Notes under the pieces: model-generated
Seen by the model: the letters and a program-made list of their open reading frames with translations, nothing else
Told to the model about the DNA's origin: nothing
Database searches by the model: none
Program-made: the position numbers and the translations under genes
Origin: Streptomyces sp. SW4
GTDB lineage: Bacteria > Actinomycetota > Actinomycetes > Streptomycetales > Streptomycetaceae
Length of the DNA: 64,000 nucleotides
Reading direction: 5' to 3'
NCBI GenBank assembly: GCA_003248315.1
Contig: QKWM01000004.1
Location: forward strand, 744,001-808,000
Part shown: one piece after another, positions 1 to 8,467 of the stretch
How positions within the stretch are numbered: the first letter of the stretch is position 1
Layout of the letters: each line of letters opens with the position of its first letter

Positions 1-89
1 GGGTTGGGGCCCGGCCACGCCATCCAGGTGCGCTCGTGCGGGGCCCACTCGGGAGGCATGCGGAAGCCGTCGGCGGCAGGCGTGTTCAT
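1..89 (-). CDS. aguA: agmatine deiminase, N-terminal 29 residues (partial)
   Basis: Only the 5' end is present; the gene runs off the left edge. The translation starts MNTPAADGFRMPPEW and continues APHERTWMAWPGPNP, which is the typical N-terminus of agmatine/peptidylarginine deiminases (substrate-binding Trp and the MAWP motif). The family hydrolyses agmatine to N-carbamoylputrescine and ammonia. The ATG at 87-89 follows an AAAGGA ribosome site. It lies 20 bp downstream of ureC on the same strand, so it may be cotranscribed in a nitrogen-salvage unit. The identification rests on the N-terminus alone. Confidence 0.75.
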   Translation of the reverse strand, partial: MNTPAADGFRMPPEWAPHERTWMAWPGPN

Positions 90-109
90 ACGGGGGGTCC
101 TTTGGTCCG

Positions 110-1818
110 TCACAGGAAGTACAGGCGGTTGAGGGAGACCGAGTCGGCCGGGTCGGAGCGCAGCGGGTCGCCGTCGAGGGTGACCAGTCCGGTGCGCTGG
201 TCGACCTCGACCTGTCCGGTACGGGAGTTCAGGCGCAGGTCGGCCGGGCCGATCCCGCGGGTGCCGCGCACGGCGACCCGCCGGCGCCGGGTGGGCATCG
301 TGTCGTGGCCCTGGTCGACGGCGGCCCGGGAGACGAAGGCGACGGAGATCTCGGCGGGGGTGGCGCCGTGCGCGCCGAACTGGGGGCCGAGCACGAGGGG
401 TTCGCAGGTGTCGGTGGCCGCGTTGGGGTCGCCGACCACGCCGTAGGCCGGGAAGCCCGCCTTGAGGACCAGCTGCGGCTTGGCGCCGAAGTACTCGGGC
501 CGCCACAGCACGATGTCGGCGAGCTTGCCGGTCTCGATGGAGCCGATCTCGTGGGCGAGGCCGTGGGCGATGGCGGGGTTGATGGTGAGCTTGGCCATGT
601 ACCGCAGGACCCGCTCGTTGTCGTCGTCCCCGTCGGCGCCGAACTGGGCCTTCATCTTCCCGGCCATGGCGAAGGTGCGGCGGACGGTCTCGCCGGCCCG
701 GCCCATGCCCTGCGCGTCGGAGGAGGTGATGCCGATCGCGCCCAGGTCGTGCAGCACGTCCTCGGCGCCCATGGTGCCGGCGCGGATGCGGTCGCGGGCC
801 ATGGCGGCGTCGCCGGGCAGGTCGGTCTTCAGGTCGTGGACGGAGACGATCATGCCGTAGTGCTCGGCGACCGCGTCCCGGCCGAAGGGCAGGGTGGGGT
901 TGGTGGAGGAGCCGATGACGTTGGGGACACCGGCCATCTTCAGGACGTTGGGGACGTGTCCGCCGCCGCAGCCCTCGATGTGGAAGGCGTGGATGGTGCG
1001 GCCCTCCAGCACGCGCAGGGTGTCCTCCACCGACAGGCACTCGTTGAGGCCGTCGCTGTGCAGGGCGACCTGGACGTCGTGCTCCTCGGCGACCCGCAGG
1101 GCGGTGTCCAGGGCGCGGGTGTGGGCGCCCATGTCCTCGTGCACCTTGAAACCGGAGGCGCCGCCCTCGGCGAGGGCCTCGACCAGGGGGGCCTCGTGGG
1201 AGGACGAACCGCGGCCGAGGAAGCCGATGTTGACCGGCCAGGCGTCGAAGGCGCTGAACGCGTGCTTCAGGGCCCAGGGGGAGTTGACGCCGACGCCCCA
1301 CACCGGCCCGAACTCCTGGCCGATGACGGTGGTCACGCCGGAGGCGAGCGAGGCCTCCATGATGCGCGGCGACAGCAGGTGGACGTGGGTGTCGACGGCC
1401 CCGGCGGTGGCGATGAGCCCCTCGCCGGAGACGATGGTCGTGCCGGTGCCGACCACGACGTCGACGCCGTCGAGGGTGTCGGGGTTGCCGGCCCGCCCGA
1501 TGCCGCAGATGCGTCCCTCGCGGATGCCGATGGACACCTTCCGGATGCCCTGGGCCGCGTCGATGACGACGACGTTGCTGATCACGACGTCGCAGGTCTC
1601 GCGGACGGCGGCGGCCTTGAGGTGCAGTCCGTCGCGGGCGGTCTTGCCGAACCCGGCGAGGAACTCGTCGCCGTACTGCTGGGCGTCGGACTCGACGCGG
1701 ACGGTCAGGCCGGAGTCGCCGAGGCGGACCCGGTCGCCGGCCCGGGGCCGTGGGTGGCGGCGTACTCGTACGGGGTGAGGCGGCGGGCCTCGGCGGGGTG
1801 GCCTCCGGGGCGGCTCAT
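110..1818 (-). CDS. ureC: urease subunit alpha (one frame break near 1745)
   Basis: Catalytic subunit of a nickel urease (urea to ammonia and carbamate), about 569 aa after repair. Nickel-site residues are recognisable: HxH in VDTHVHLL, the carbamylated Lys and His in [23 protein letters not shown] and the Asp in ITSSDAQ. The mobile-flap segment reads MIVSVHDLK; aligned from memory with Klebsiella MVCHHLD, the flap Cys is Val and the adjacent catalytic His is kept. The ATG at 1816-1818 overlaps the upstream gamma/beta stop as ATGA. The frame breaks between YAATHGP and [10 protein letters not shown] at about 1741-1748, where a C run is one base short. No nickel-insertion accessory genes (ureDEFG) are in the window. 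Confidence 0.9.
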
Positions 1819-2530
1819 CGCTCGGCTCCTTCCGGTGCGTCGGACGGGTGGGGGGCGACGCCCAGGTAGCCGCAGGCGGCGGCCCGGCGCAGGGCCTCCT
1901 CCTTGGCGCCCGGCGCGTCCAGCGGCCCGTCGACCAGCCCGGCGAAGCCGATGGCGATCCGCCGGCCGCCGATGGGCACGAGCCCGACCTCGCGGCTCTC
2001 CCCCGGGCCGAAGCGGACGGAGGACCCGGCGGGACGGCCAGGCGCATGCCGTAGGCGCGCTCGCGGTCGAAGTCCAGGCGCGGGTTGGCCTCGAAGAAGT
2101 GGAAGTGGGAGGTGACGGAGACGGGGACCGCCGCGGTGTTGGTGACGGGGAGGCGGACCGCGGCCTCGGGCTCCTCGTGCCCGGGTCCGGGCAGCAGCGC
2201 CCCCGGCGCCCGCTCGGCCAGGGAGCCGCCGCCGATCGGGTCGGAGACCACCGCGAGCCGCGAGCCGTCGTCGAAGACGGCCTCGACGTGCACCTCGGTG
2301 ACGACGTCGGCGACGCCCGGCAGCACGTCGTCCGGGCCGAGCACCGACCGGGCGGCCTCGATCGCCTCGTCGAGCCGGGCGCCGTCGCGGGCCGCCTCGC
2401 AGACGGTGTCGGCGATGAGGGCCGTGGCCTCGGGCACGTTCAGCCGCCGGCCGCGCGCCCGGCGGGCCCGGGCCAGCTCGGCGGCCGTGAACAGCAGCAG
2501 CCGGTCGCGTTCCGTGGGGGTCAGTCGCAC
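1815..2530 (-). CDS. ureAB: fused urease subunit gamma/beta (one frame break near 2031)
   Basis: About 238 aa after repair. Residues 1-100 are the gamma domain ([20 protein letters not shown], then the VLPGVADVV segment). The rest is the beta domain ([18 protein letters not shown] with the conserved HFHFFE, and [16 protein letters not shown] after repair). It assembles with UreC into the urease oligomer. Gamma/beta fusions are known in several actinobacteria and other bacteria. The GTG start at 2530 is preceded by a near-perfect AGGAGGTGA ribosome site. The frame shifts at about 2031-2033, in a C run on the coding strand. The stop overlaps the ureC start by 4 bp. Confidence 0.9.
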
Positions 2531-2576
2531 GGCCGGTCACCTCCTAGCGGTTGCTCGACCAAGTATCAGCCGATGA

Positions 2577-2597
2577 CTTTAGAGCATCACTCTAAAG
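2577..2597. promoter_or_regulatory. perfect inverted repeat, candidate operator 1
   Basis: 8-bp arms CTTTAGAG and CTCTAAAG with a 5-bp spacer, AT-rich against a very GC-rich background. It lies between the divergent urease and permease genes. Its core GAGCATCACTC recurs 69 bp away in a second inverted repeat. The repressor is unknown; it does not resemble the GlnR box as I know it. Confidence 0.6.
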
Positions 2598-2648
2598 CCG
2601 GGCCATCCGCTGTCCAACCATTGACGGGGGAGCAGGACGAGGGTCACA

Positions 2649-2663
2649 TTGAGCGTCACTCAA
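2649..2663. promoter_or_regulatory. inverted repeat, candidate operator 2
   Basis: 5-bp arms TTGAG and CTCAA around CGTCA. It shares the core GAGCRTCACTC with the repeat at 2577-2597 and lies 31 bp before the permease start. Two matching sites suggest cooperative binding of one regulator that may control both divergent genes. Confidence 0.5.
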
Positions 2664-2694
2664 ATCCCCTCGCAGCCGTCGAAGGAGATCCGTC

Positions 2695-4151
2695 ATGCCG
2701 ATCGAACAGCGCGGAGTCGACACCATCCCCGAGGAGGAACGCACCAGCTCACCGCGGGACCTCGTCTCGATCCTGCTGGGCTCCAACCTCTGCCTCGGCG
2801 TGATCGTCTTCGGCTGGCTGCCCCCGTCCTTCGGCCTGGACTGGTGGTCCTCGGTGAGCGCGGTCGTGGCGGGCACCGTGGCCGGCGTGGTGTTCACCGC
2901 CCCGCTGGCGCTGATCTCGCTGCGCACCGCCACCAACCTCTCGACCTCCTCCGGCGCCCAGTTCGGGGTGCGGGGCCGGCTGGTCGGTTCGGTGGTCGGG
3001 CTGCTGCTGGCCCTCGGCTACACGGCGCTGACCGTGTGGATCGGCGGGGACGTCATGCTGAGCGTCCTCGGCCGGCTGACCGGCATGCCGCAGAACGACC
3101 TGTCCTACGGGCTCGTCTACGGTCTGCTGGCCGCGGCGACGGTCGTCGGGGCGGTGTACGGCTACCGGCTGCTGCTGGCGATGTCCCGGGTCCTCGCGTT
3201 CGGCATGACGGCCCTGCTGCTGCTCGGCGTGATCGCCTACGCCCCCGATTTCACCACCGCCGCGCTGCCGGAGGCCGGCGGCTATCTGCTGGGCGGGTTC
3301 TGGCCGACCTGGCTGCTCGCGGCGGTGGCCGCCGGGCTCTCCGGCCCGATCGCCTTCATCACCCTCCTCGGCGACTACACCCGCTACATCTCCCCCGCCC
3401 GGCACGGCTCCCGCCGGGTGCTGCACGCGACCTGGCTGGGGCTGCTGCTGGGCCTGCTGGTGCCGCAGCTGTTCGGCACCTTCACCTCCTACGCCGCCCG
3501 CGCCGCGCTCGACTACGCCGGTCCGCTGGTCGACGCCTCCCCGGCTGGTACCTGGTGCCGCTGCTGCTCGCCGCCTCCGCGGGCTCGGTGGGCAACGCGG
3601 GGCTGATGCTGTACTCGATGGGCCTGGACCTGGACGCCATCGTGCCGCGGGTCTCCCGCGCCCGGGCGACGTACGCGGTCGCCGTGGTCGCCACCGCCTG
3701 CGTCTTCGCCGGGCACTACGCCTGGGACGCGCAGTCCGCGATGACGTCCTTCGTGCTGCTGCTGACCGCGATCGGCACGCCCTGGGCGGTGATCACACTG
3801 ATCGGCTTCGTCCGCTGCCGCGGGAGCTACGACGCCGACGCGCTCCAGGTCTTCAACCGCCGCGCACGGGGCGGCGTGTACTGGTACCACGCCGGCTGGA
3901 ACATCCCGGCGACCGTCTCCTGGGCGGTGGGCGCGACGGTCGGCGTCCTGGCCGTCGCCCTGCCGTCGTACGAGGGCCCGCTGCTGGCCCTCACCGGCGG
4001 CGTGGACTGCAGCTTCCTGCTGTCGGGGCTGGTCGGAGGCGCGGTGTACCTGCTGTGGACGCCGGGGGCCGCGGTCGCGGCGGCCGGGGAAGGCGACGAC
4101 GTGGCGAGGCCGGCTTCCTGCCCGACCGGGACGGGTGGCCCCCGGGCCTAG
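2695..4151 (+). CDS. NCS1-family purine/cytosine permease (one frame break near 3545)
   Basis: About 485 aa after repair, a polytopic membrane transporter of the nucleobase:cation symporter-1 family (cytosine, purine or allantoin type). The start reads MPIEQRGVDTIPEEE, then about 12 hydrophobic segments, with family-typical FGDYTRYI-like ITLLGDYTRYI and LGSNLCLGVIVFG near the N-terminus. The ATG at 2695 follows GAAGGAGATCC. The frame breaks at about 3541-3546 (after LVDASPAG, resuming WYLVPLLLAASAG) in a C run. It diverges from the urease genes, so a role in importing a nitrogen-rich base is likely; the substrate cannot be read from sequence. The IS30 element begins 11 bp after the stop. Confidence 0.85.
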
Positions 4152-4162
4152 GCTTCCGTTCT

Positions 4163-5452
4163 AGTGGTCGTTGCAACACCCCAGCTCACCAAGGGGTGCA
4201 ATGGACGCCGATGGACGGAAGAGAGTGTCGCGGGGCCGTAAGCCCGACGTTCAGAAGCGGGAGGCATACTTCCGGCTCATGGACCAGGGCGTGAGCAGTC
4301 GTGAGGCTTGCCGGATCGTCGGTATCAACCGGCGGACCGGCAAGCGGTGGCGTAACGGGAGGGCTGCGAGCGGCGGCACCCTGGCAGCTCCTCCCGTGCG
4401 CCGCCCCCTCCCAGCCAACAAGCCCTCGCGCTACCTCCGTGAGGCCGACCGCATTCACATAGCCGACCGGCTGCGCGAGAAGGCCTCGATCCGGGCCATC
4501 GCGGCCGAGCTGGGCCGCAGCCCTTCCACGATCAGCCGGGAGATACGCCGCAACGGCGCCCTCTACAAGGCCAGCGGCGTCTGGACCTACCGCCCCTGGG
4601 CGGCTCAGCGTCGCGCTGACGACCGCCGACCCCGCCCCAAGCCTGGCAAGATCGGCCAGTGTCCCGAACTGCGTGACTTCATCCAGGACCACCTCCAACG
4701 CCGCTGGAGCCCCGAGCAGATCTGCCACGCTCTGAGGGCACGCTTCCCCGGCCGGCCGGAGATGCAGGTGACTCACGAGACGATCTACCAGGCCCTCTAC
4801 GTCCAAGGCCGCGGCGAACTCCGCCGCGAACTGGCCCGGTCCCTGCGAACCGGCAGAACCATGCGCCGACCCCACCGGCAGTCCTACAAGCGCCAGCCCC
4901 GCATGTCGAGGGACATGGTGATGATCAGCGACCGGCCGGCCGAAGCGGCAGACCGCGCGATCCCGGGCCACTGGGAAGGCGATCTCATCATCGGCAAGGC
5001 CCACAAGTCCGCCATCGGGACCCTCGTCGAACGCTCCAGCCGCTTCGTCGCCCTGGTCCACCTTCCCGAAGGTCGACGGCCATCCGAGATGCGCGACGCC
5101 CTTATCGAGACGGTCGGAACCCTTCCCGCCCAGCTCAGGCGATCCCTCACCTGGGATCAAGGCTCCGAGATGGCCTTGCACAAACAGTTCAGCATCGCCA
5201 CCGACATGCCCGTCTACTTCTGCGACCCCGGCAGCCCCTGGCAGCGCGGCTCGAACGAGAACACCAACGGCCTGCTGCGGCAGTACTTTCCCAAAGGCAC
5301 CGACCTGGCCCGCTACACCCGCCAGGAGCTGGACAAGGTCGCCGCAGAGCTGAACAGCCGCCCACGCAAAACGCTCGGCTGGGAAACCCCAGCCGAGCGT
5401 CTCGCTAAGCTCCTCACACCAACCAGTTGATCACTGTGTTGCGACGACCACT
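4163..5452 (+). mobile_element. IS30-family insertion sequence, complete
   Basis: A 1290-bp element bounded by 17-bp imperfect terminal inverted repeats: 4163-4179 starts AGTGGTCGTTGCAACAC, and the right end 5436-5452 is its complement with one mismatch. It contains one intact transposase. No target-site duplication is evident in the immediate flanks. It sits between the 3' ends of the permease and ilvE, so it disrupts no gene. Confidence 0.92.
4201..5430 (+). CDS. IS30-family transposase
   Basis: 409 aa. N-terminal helix-turn-helix regions come first (ASIRAIAAELGRSPSTISRE, the canonical IS30 HTH). The DDE-type integrase domain follows: HWEGDLIIGK (first Asp), TWDQGSEMALH (second Asp) and WQRGSNENTNGLLRQYFPKG (Glu in the IS30 signature). 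The ATG at 4201 is preferred because AAGGGG lies upstream. An in-frame TTG at 4171 would put the start inside the terminal inverted repeat. The frame is open with no break, unlike many neighbours, and the product is probably active. Confidence 0.93.
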   Translation: MDADGRKRVSRGRKPDVQKREAYFRLMDQGVSSREACRIVGINRRTGKRWRNGRAASGGTLAAPPVRRPLPANKPSRYLREADRIHIADRLREKASIRAIAAELGRSPSTISREIRRNGALYKASGVWTYRPWAAQRRADDRRPRPKPGKIGQCPELRDFIQDHLQRRWSPEQICHALRARFPGRPEMQVTHETIYQALYVQGRGELRRELARSLRTGRTMRRPHRQSYKRQPRMSRDMVMISDRPAEAADRAIPGHWEGDLIIGKAHKSAIGTLVERSSRFVALVHLPEGRRPSEMRDALIETVGTLPAQLRRSLTWDQGSEMALHKQFSIATDMPVYFCDPGSPWQRGSNENTNGLLRQYFPKGTDLARYTRQELDKVAAELNSRPRKTLGWETPAERLAKLLTPTS

Positions 5453-5467
5453 GGAATTCGCCAGGCC

Positions 5468-5490
5468 CGGGGGCCGGGGCGGTGCCCCCG
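5468..5490. terminator. hairpin downstream of ilvE and the IS
   Basis: 7-bp stem CGGGGGC / GCCCCCG with a 9-nt loop. It is followed at 5497-5512 by a perfect 16-bp palindrome (CCCGCACC / GGTGCGGG). It lies between the convergent transposase and ilvE, as expected of a GC-rich Streptomyces terminator lacking a T tract. Confidence 0.5.
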
Positions 5491-5539
5491 GCGACGCCCG
5501 CACCGGTGCGGGGACTCACCCGCACCGGTATCCGGGGAC

Positions 5540-6628
5540 TCAGCCCAGCTGGTGCATCCAGCCGTGCTTGTCCTCCGCCGTGCCGCGCTGGATGTCCAGC
5601 AGGGCCTGCCGCAGCCGCATGGTCACCTCACCCGGCTCGCCCCCGCCCTGCTGCCACTCGGCACCGGCCCGCTTGACCGTACCGACCGGCGTGATGACGG
5701 CGGCCGTACCGCAGGCGAAGACCTCGGTGAGGCTGCCGTTCTCCGCGTCGCGCTGCCACTGGTCGACCGAGACCCGGCCCTCCTCGGCCCGGTAGCCGAG
5801 GTCGCGGGCGACGGTGAGCAGGGAGTCGCGGGTGACGCCCTCCAGGATGGAGCCGGTGAGGGACGGCGTGACGATCCGGTCGCCGTAGACGAAGTACAGG
5901 TTCATGCCGCCCAGCTCCTCGACCCACCGGTGCTCCACGGCGTCGAGGTAGCAGACCTGGTCGCACCCCTTGGCGGCGGCCTCGGCCTGGGCCAGCAGCG
6001 ACGCGGCGTAGTTGCCGCCGGTCTTGGCGTCGCCCATGCCGCCGGGGACGGCGCGGACGCGGTCCTCGGAGACCCAGATGGAGACCGGCTTGACGCCGCC
6101 CGGGAAGTAGGCGCCGGCCGGGGAGGCGATGACGAGGAAGAGGTACTCGTTGGCGGGCTTCACGCCCAGGCCGACCTCGGTCGCGACCATGAACGGACGC
6201 AGGTACAGGGACTCCTCGCCGCCGTGCGCCGGGACCCAGGCCTGGTCCTGCCGGACCAGCGCGTCGCACGCCTCGATGAAGGTCTCCACCGGCAGCTCGG
6301 GCATGCCGAGCCGGCGGGCGGAGGCCTGGAAGCGCTGGGCGTTCTTCTCCGGGCGGAAGGTGGCGACGCTGCCGTCGGGCCGGCGGTAGGCCTTCAGCCC
6401 CTCGAAGATCTCCTGCGCGTAGTGCAGGACCATGGTGGCCGGGTCGAGGGAGAGCGGACCGTACGGGACGAGCTGTCCGTCGTGCCAGCCGCGGCCCTCG
6501 GTCCACTTGATCGTCACCATGTGATCGGTGAAGTGGCGGCCGAACCCCGGATTGGCCAGGATCGCCTCGCGCTCGGCGTCCGAGAGCGGGTGGGCGGAGG
6601 GCTTCAGCTCGATCGTGGGCGTCGTCAT
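5540..6628 (-). CDS. ilvE: branched-chain amino acid aminotransferase
   Basis: 362 aa, intact, a class IV PLP aminotransferase transferring amino groups between glutamate and the 2-oxo acids of Leu, Ile and Val. Hallmarks are [13 protein letters not shown], the PLP lysine in [35 protein letters not shown] and [15 protein letters not shown]. Length and motifs match the family. It starts at ATG 6628 behind GAAGGACATC. leuB lies 263 bp upstream on the same strand with a hairpin between, so the two are probably separate transcripts of one pathway. Confidence 0.96.
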   Translation of the reverse strand: MTTPTIELKPSAHPLSDAEREAILANPGFGRHFTDHMVTIKWTEGRGWHDGQLVPYGPLSLDPATMVLHYAQEIFEGLKAYRRPDGSVATFRPEKNAQRFQASARRLGMPELPVETFIEACDALVRQDQAWVPAHGGEESLYLRPFMVATEVGLGVKPANEYLFLVIASPAGAYFPGGVKPVSIWVSEDRVRAVPGGMGDAKTGGNYAASLLAQAEAAAKGCDQVCYLDAVEHRWVEELGGMNLYFVYGDRIVTPSLTGSILEGVTRDSLLTVARDLGYRAEEGRVSVDQWQRDAENGSLTEVFACGTAAVITPVGTVKRAGAEWQQGGGEPGEVTMRLRQALLDIQRGTAEDKHGWMHQLG

Positions 6629-6819
6629 GGATTGATGTCCTTCACCGGTAGTCGTGACGGGCCGCGCTCACGCCCGTACGGCCGGTGGCCGGTGCTAGGA
6701 CGTCCGAGCATTCCCTCATGTCGCGGCTCCGCGTCCGATTATCGCGCGCGGACCCTGACGGCTGGAACGGGGTGAATGCGGCTCTGGGGTCGATGGTCGC
6801 ACCCGGCGGGGACAGGTGA

Positions 6820-6857
6820 AAGCCGCCGGGTGCCTTGTTTGTGGAACCCGACGGCTT
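6820..6857 (-). terminator. terminator hairpin after leuB
   Basis: 12-nt arms (AAGCCGCCGGGT against ACCCGACGGCTT, one mismatch) around a 14-nt loop, 34 bp past the leuB stop. Confidence 0.5.
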
Positions 6858-6890
6858 CGACTGCTTGTCGATCGAGTGGCGCGGCGGGTG

Positions 6891-7934
6891 TCAGCCGGCT
6901 ACTCGTACGGCGAGGGCGTCGCCGATCTGGGAGGTGCTGCGGGCCGGCTTGCCCACCCGCTCGCCGAGGTCGGCGGCGACCGCGTCCTCGATGCGGGCGG
7001 CCTCGGACTCCAGGCCGAGGTGGCGCAGCAGCAGGGCGACGGACAGGACCGTGGCGGTGGGGTCGGCCTTGCCCTGGCCGGCGATGTCCGGGGCCGAGCC
7101 GTGCACGGGCTCGAACATGGACGGGAACTCGCGGCTCGGGTTGATGTTGCCGGAGGCCGCGACGCCGATGCCGCCGGAGACGGCCGCGGCGAGGTCGGTG
7201 ATGATGTCGCCGAAGAGGTTGTCGGTGACGATCACGTCGAAGCGGCCGGGGTCGGTGACGAGGTAGATCGTCGCGGCGTCGACGTGGATGTAGTCGGTGG
7301 TGACCTCGGGGTACTCCTCGGCCACCTTGTCGAAGATGTTCGTCCACAGGTGGCCCGCGAAGGTCAGCACGTTGTTCTTGTGGACCAGCGTGAGCTTCTT
7401 GCGGGGGCGGGCCTGCGCGCGGGCGAAGGCGTCGCGGACGACGCGCTCGACACCGAAGGCGGTGTTGACCGACACCTCGGTGGCGACCTCGTGCGGCGTG
7501 CCCGTGCGGATGGTGCCGCCGTTGCCGGTGTACGGGCCCTCGGTGCCCTCGCGGACGACCACGAAGTCGATCGCGGGCTCCCCGGCGAGCGGGGTCGCGA
7601 CGCCCGGGAGCAGCTTGCTCGGGCGCAGGTTGACGTGGTGGTCGAAGGCGAAGCGGAGCTTGAGCAGGAAGCCGCGCTCCAGGACGCCGGACGGCACCGA
7701 CGGGTCGCCGATCGCGCCGAGCAGGATGGCGTCGTGGCGCTTGAGGGCGTCGAGGTCGGCGTCGGTCAGGGTCTCACCGGTGGCGTGGTACCGCTGGGCG
7801 CCGAAGTCGTACTCCTTGGTCTCCAGCTTCACATCCTGCGGAAGCACGGCGGAGAGGACCTTCAGGCCTTCGGCCACGACCTCCGGGCCGATGCCGTCGC
7901 CGGGGATGACTGCGAGATCGATGCTGCGAGACAT
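6891..7934 (-). CDS. leuB: 3-isopropylmalate dehydrogenase
   Basis: 347 aa, intact. It oxidatively decarboxylates 3-isopropylmalate with NAD+ in leucine synthesis. Family features include the start [20 protein letters not shown], the substrate-binding arginine segment ([12 protein letters not shown]), [10 protein letters not shown] and the metal/NAD region [15 protein letters not shown] followed by [16 protein letters not shown]. Length is normal. It shares pathway and orientation with ilvE downstream. A GC-rich region with a small gene separates it from the proline genes. Confidence 0.96.
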   Translation of the reverse strand: MSRSIDLAVIPGDGIGPEVVAEGLKVLSAVLPQDVKLETKEYDFGAQRYHATGETLTDADLDALKRHDAILLGAIGDPSVPSGVLERGFLLKLRFAFDHHVNLRPSKLLPGVATPLAGEPAIDFVVVREGTEGPYTGNGGTIRTGTPHEVATEVSVNTAFGVERVVRDAFARAQARPRKKLTLVHKNNVLTFAGHLWTNIFDKVAEEYPEVTTDYIHVDAATIYLVTDPGRFDVIVTDNLFGDIITDLAAAVSGGIGVAASGNINPSREFPSMFEPVHGSAPDIAGQGKADPTATVLSVALLLRHLGLESEAARIEDAVAADLGERVGKPARSTSQIGDALAVRVAG

Positions 7935-8009
7935 GGCCGCACCCTACTCCTCGTCCCAGGGGATGACATGCGCCGTCCGCCATGCGGACAGTCGTGTCGA
8001 CGGGCGAGG

Positions 8010-8141
8010 TCAGTGGCCGGTCGCGCCGCCGTTGTCACGGCGGTCGAGAGCCCGCTGGAGGGCGGCGGCGGCGTTCTTGCGGTCGGCGTCGGTGGTGCGG
8101 GTCAGGTGACGGACGCGGCGGCGGACGGTCGTCTCGGCCAT
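8010..8141 (-). CDS. 43-aa arginine-rich hypothetical protein
   Basis: A short ORF starting ATG at 8141 with AAGGAG 9 nt upstream, reading MAETTVRRRVRHLTRTTDAD and then RKNAAAALQRALDRRDNGGATGH. It is basic (many Arg, often as RRR), predicted helical in the middle, with no signal peptide or membrane segment. Codon use follows the GC3 bias of real genes here. I recall a small hypothetical gene at this place in other Streptomyces. Function unknown; nucleic-acid binding is only a guess from charge. Confidence 0.6.
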   Translation of the reverse strand: MAETTVRRRVRHLTRTTDADRKNAAAALQRALDRRDNGGATGH

Positions 8142-8420
8142 GGGGAATCGACTCCTTCGAGGAACGTCGAGTGCTCGGGAGACGCCGGAAGGGGCGGGGA
8201 GCTGCGGGCGGCAGGGGTTGCCTGCGCACGGGCCCGGCTCACGACCGCCGTTCGCTTGATCGAGCGAGTCGTTCGGCTCCTACAAAGCTAAGGGAGGAGC
8301 GGGCGTCTGTCTCCACAATTACTCGGACTTCCTACTATCTGAGACGGTGCACTCGGTCACACGGCGCTGACCTGCACGGATTCCGTCGGGCCGGGGTGCG
8401 GGGAGTGCGCCCGGACATGC

Positions 8421-8455
8421 GGACGGGCCAGGTCCGCAGGAGACCTGGCCCGTCC
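8421..8455 (-). terminator. strong terminator hairpin after P5C dehydrogenase
   Basis: Perfect 14-bp stem (GGACGGGCCAGGTC and its complement) with a 7-nt loop, beginning 12 bp past the stop of the 8468-10098 gene. Confidence 0.8.
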
Positions 8456-8467
8456 GGCACGGGGGCG

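Noticed and set aside
110..2530. A single 806-codon urease gamma-beta-alpha fusion
   Set aside because: The apparent fusion arises from two one-base losses; the correct frames give an ATGA-overlapping gene pair.
305..2803. 832-codon plus-strand ORF opposite the urease genes
   Set aside because: It is antisense to clear urease motifs, its translation is Gly/Val/Asp-rich low complexity, and such long shadows are expected at this GC content.
4171..4200. TTG at 4171 as the transposase start
   Set aside because: It lies inside the terminal inverted repeat; the ATG at 4201 has a proper ribosome site.
6629..6890. Leader-peptide attenuator before ilvE
   Set aside because: A 25-codon ORF overlaps the ribosome site, but it lacks a run of Ile/Leu/Val codons and no T-tract terminator follows.
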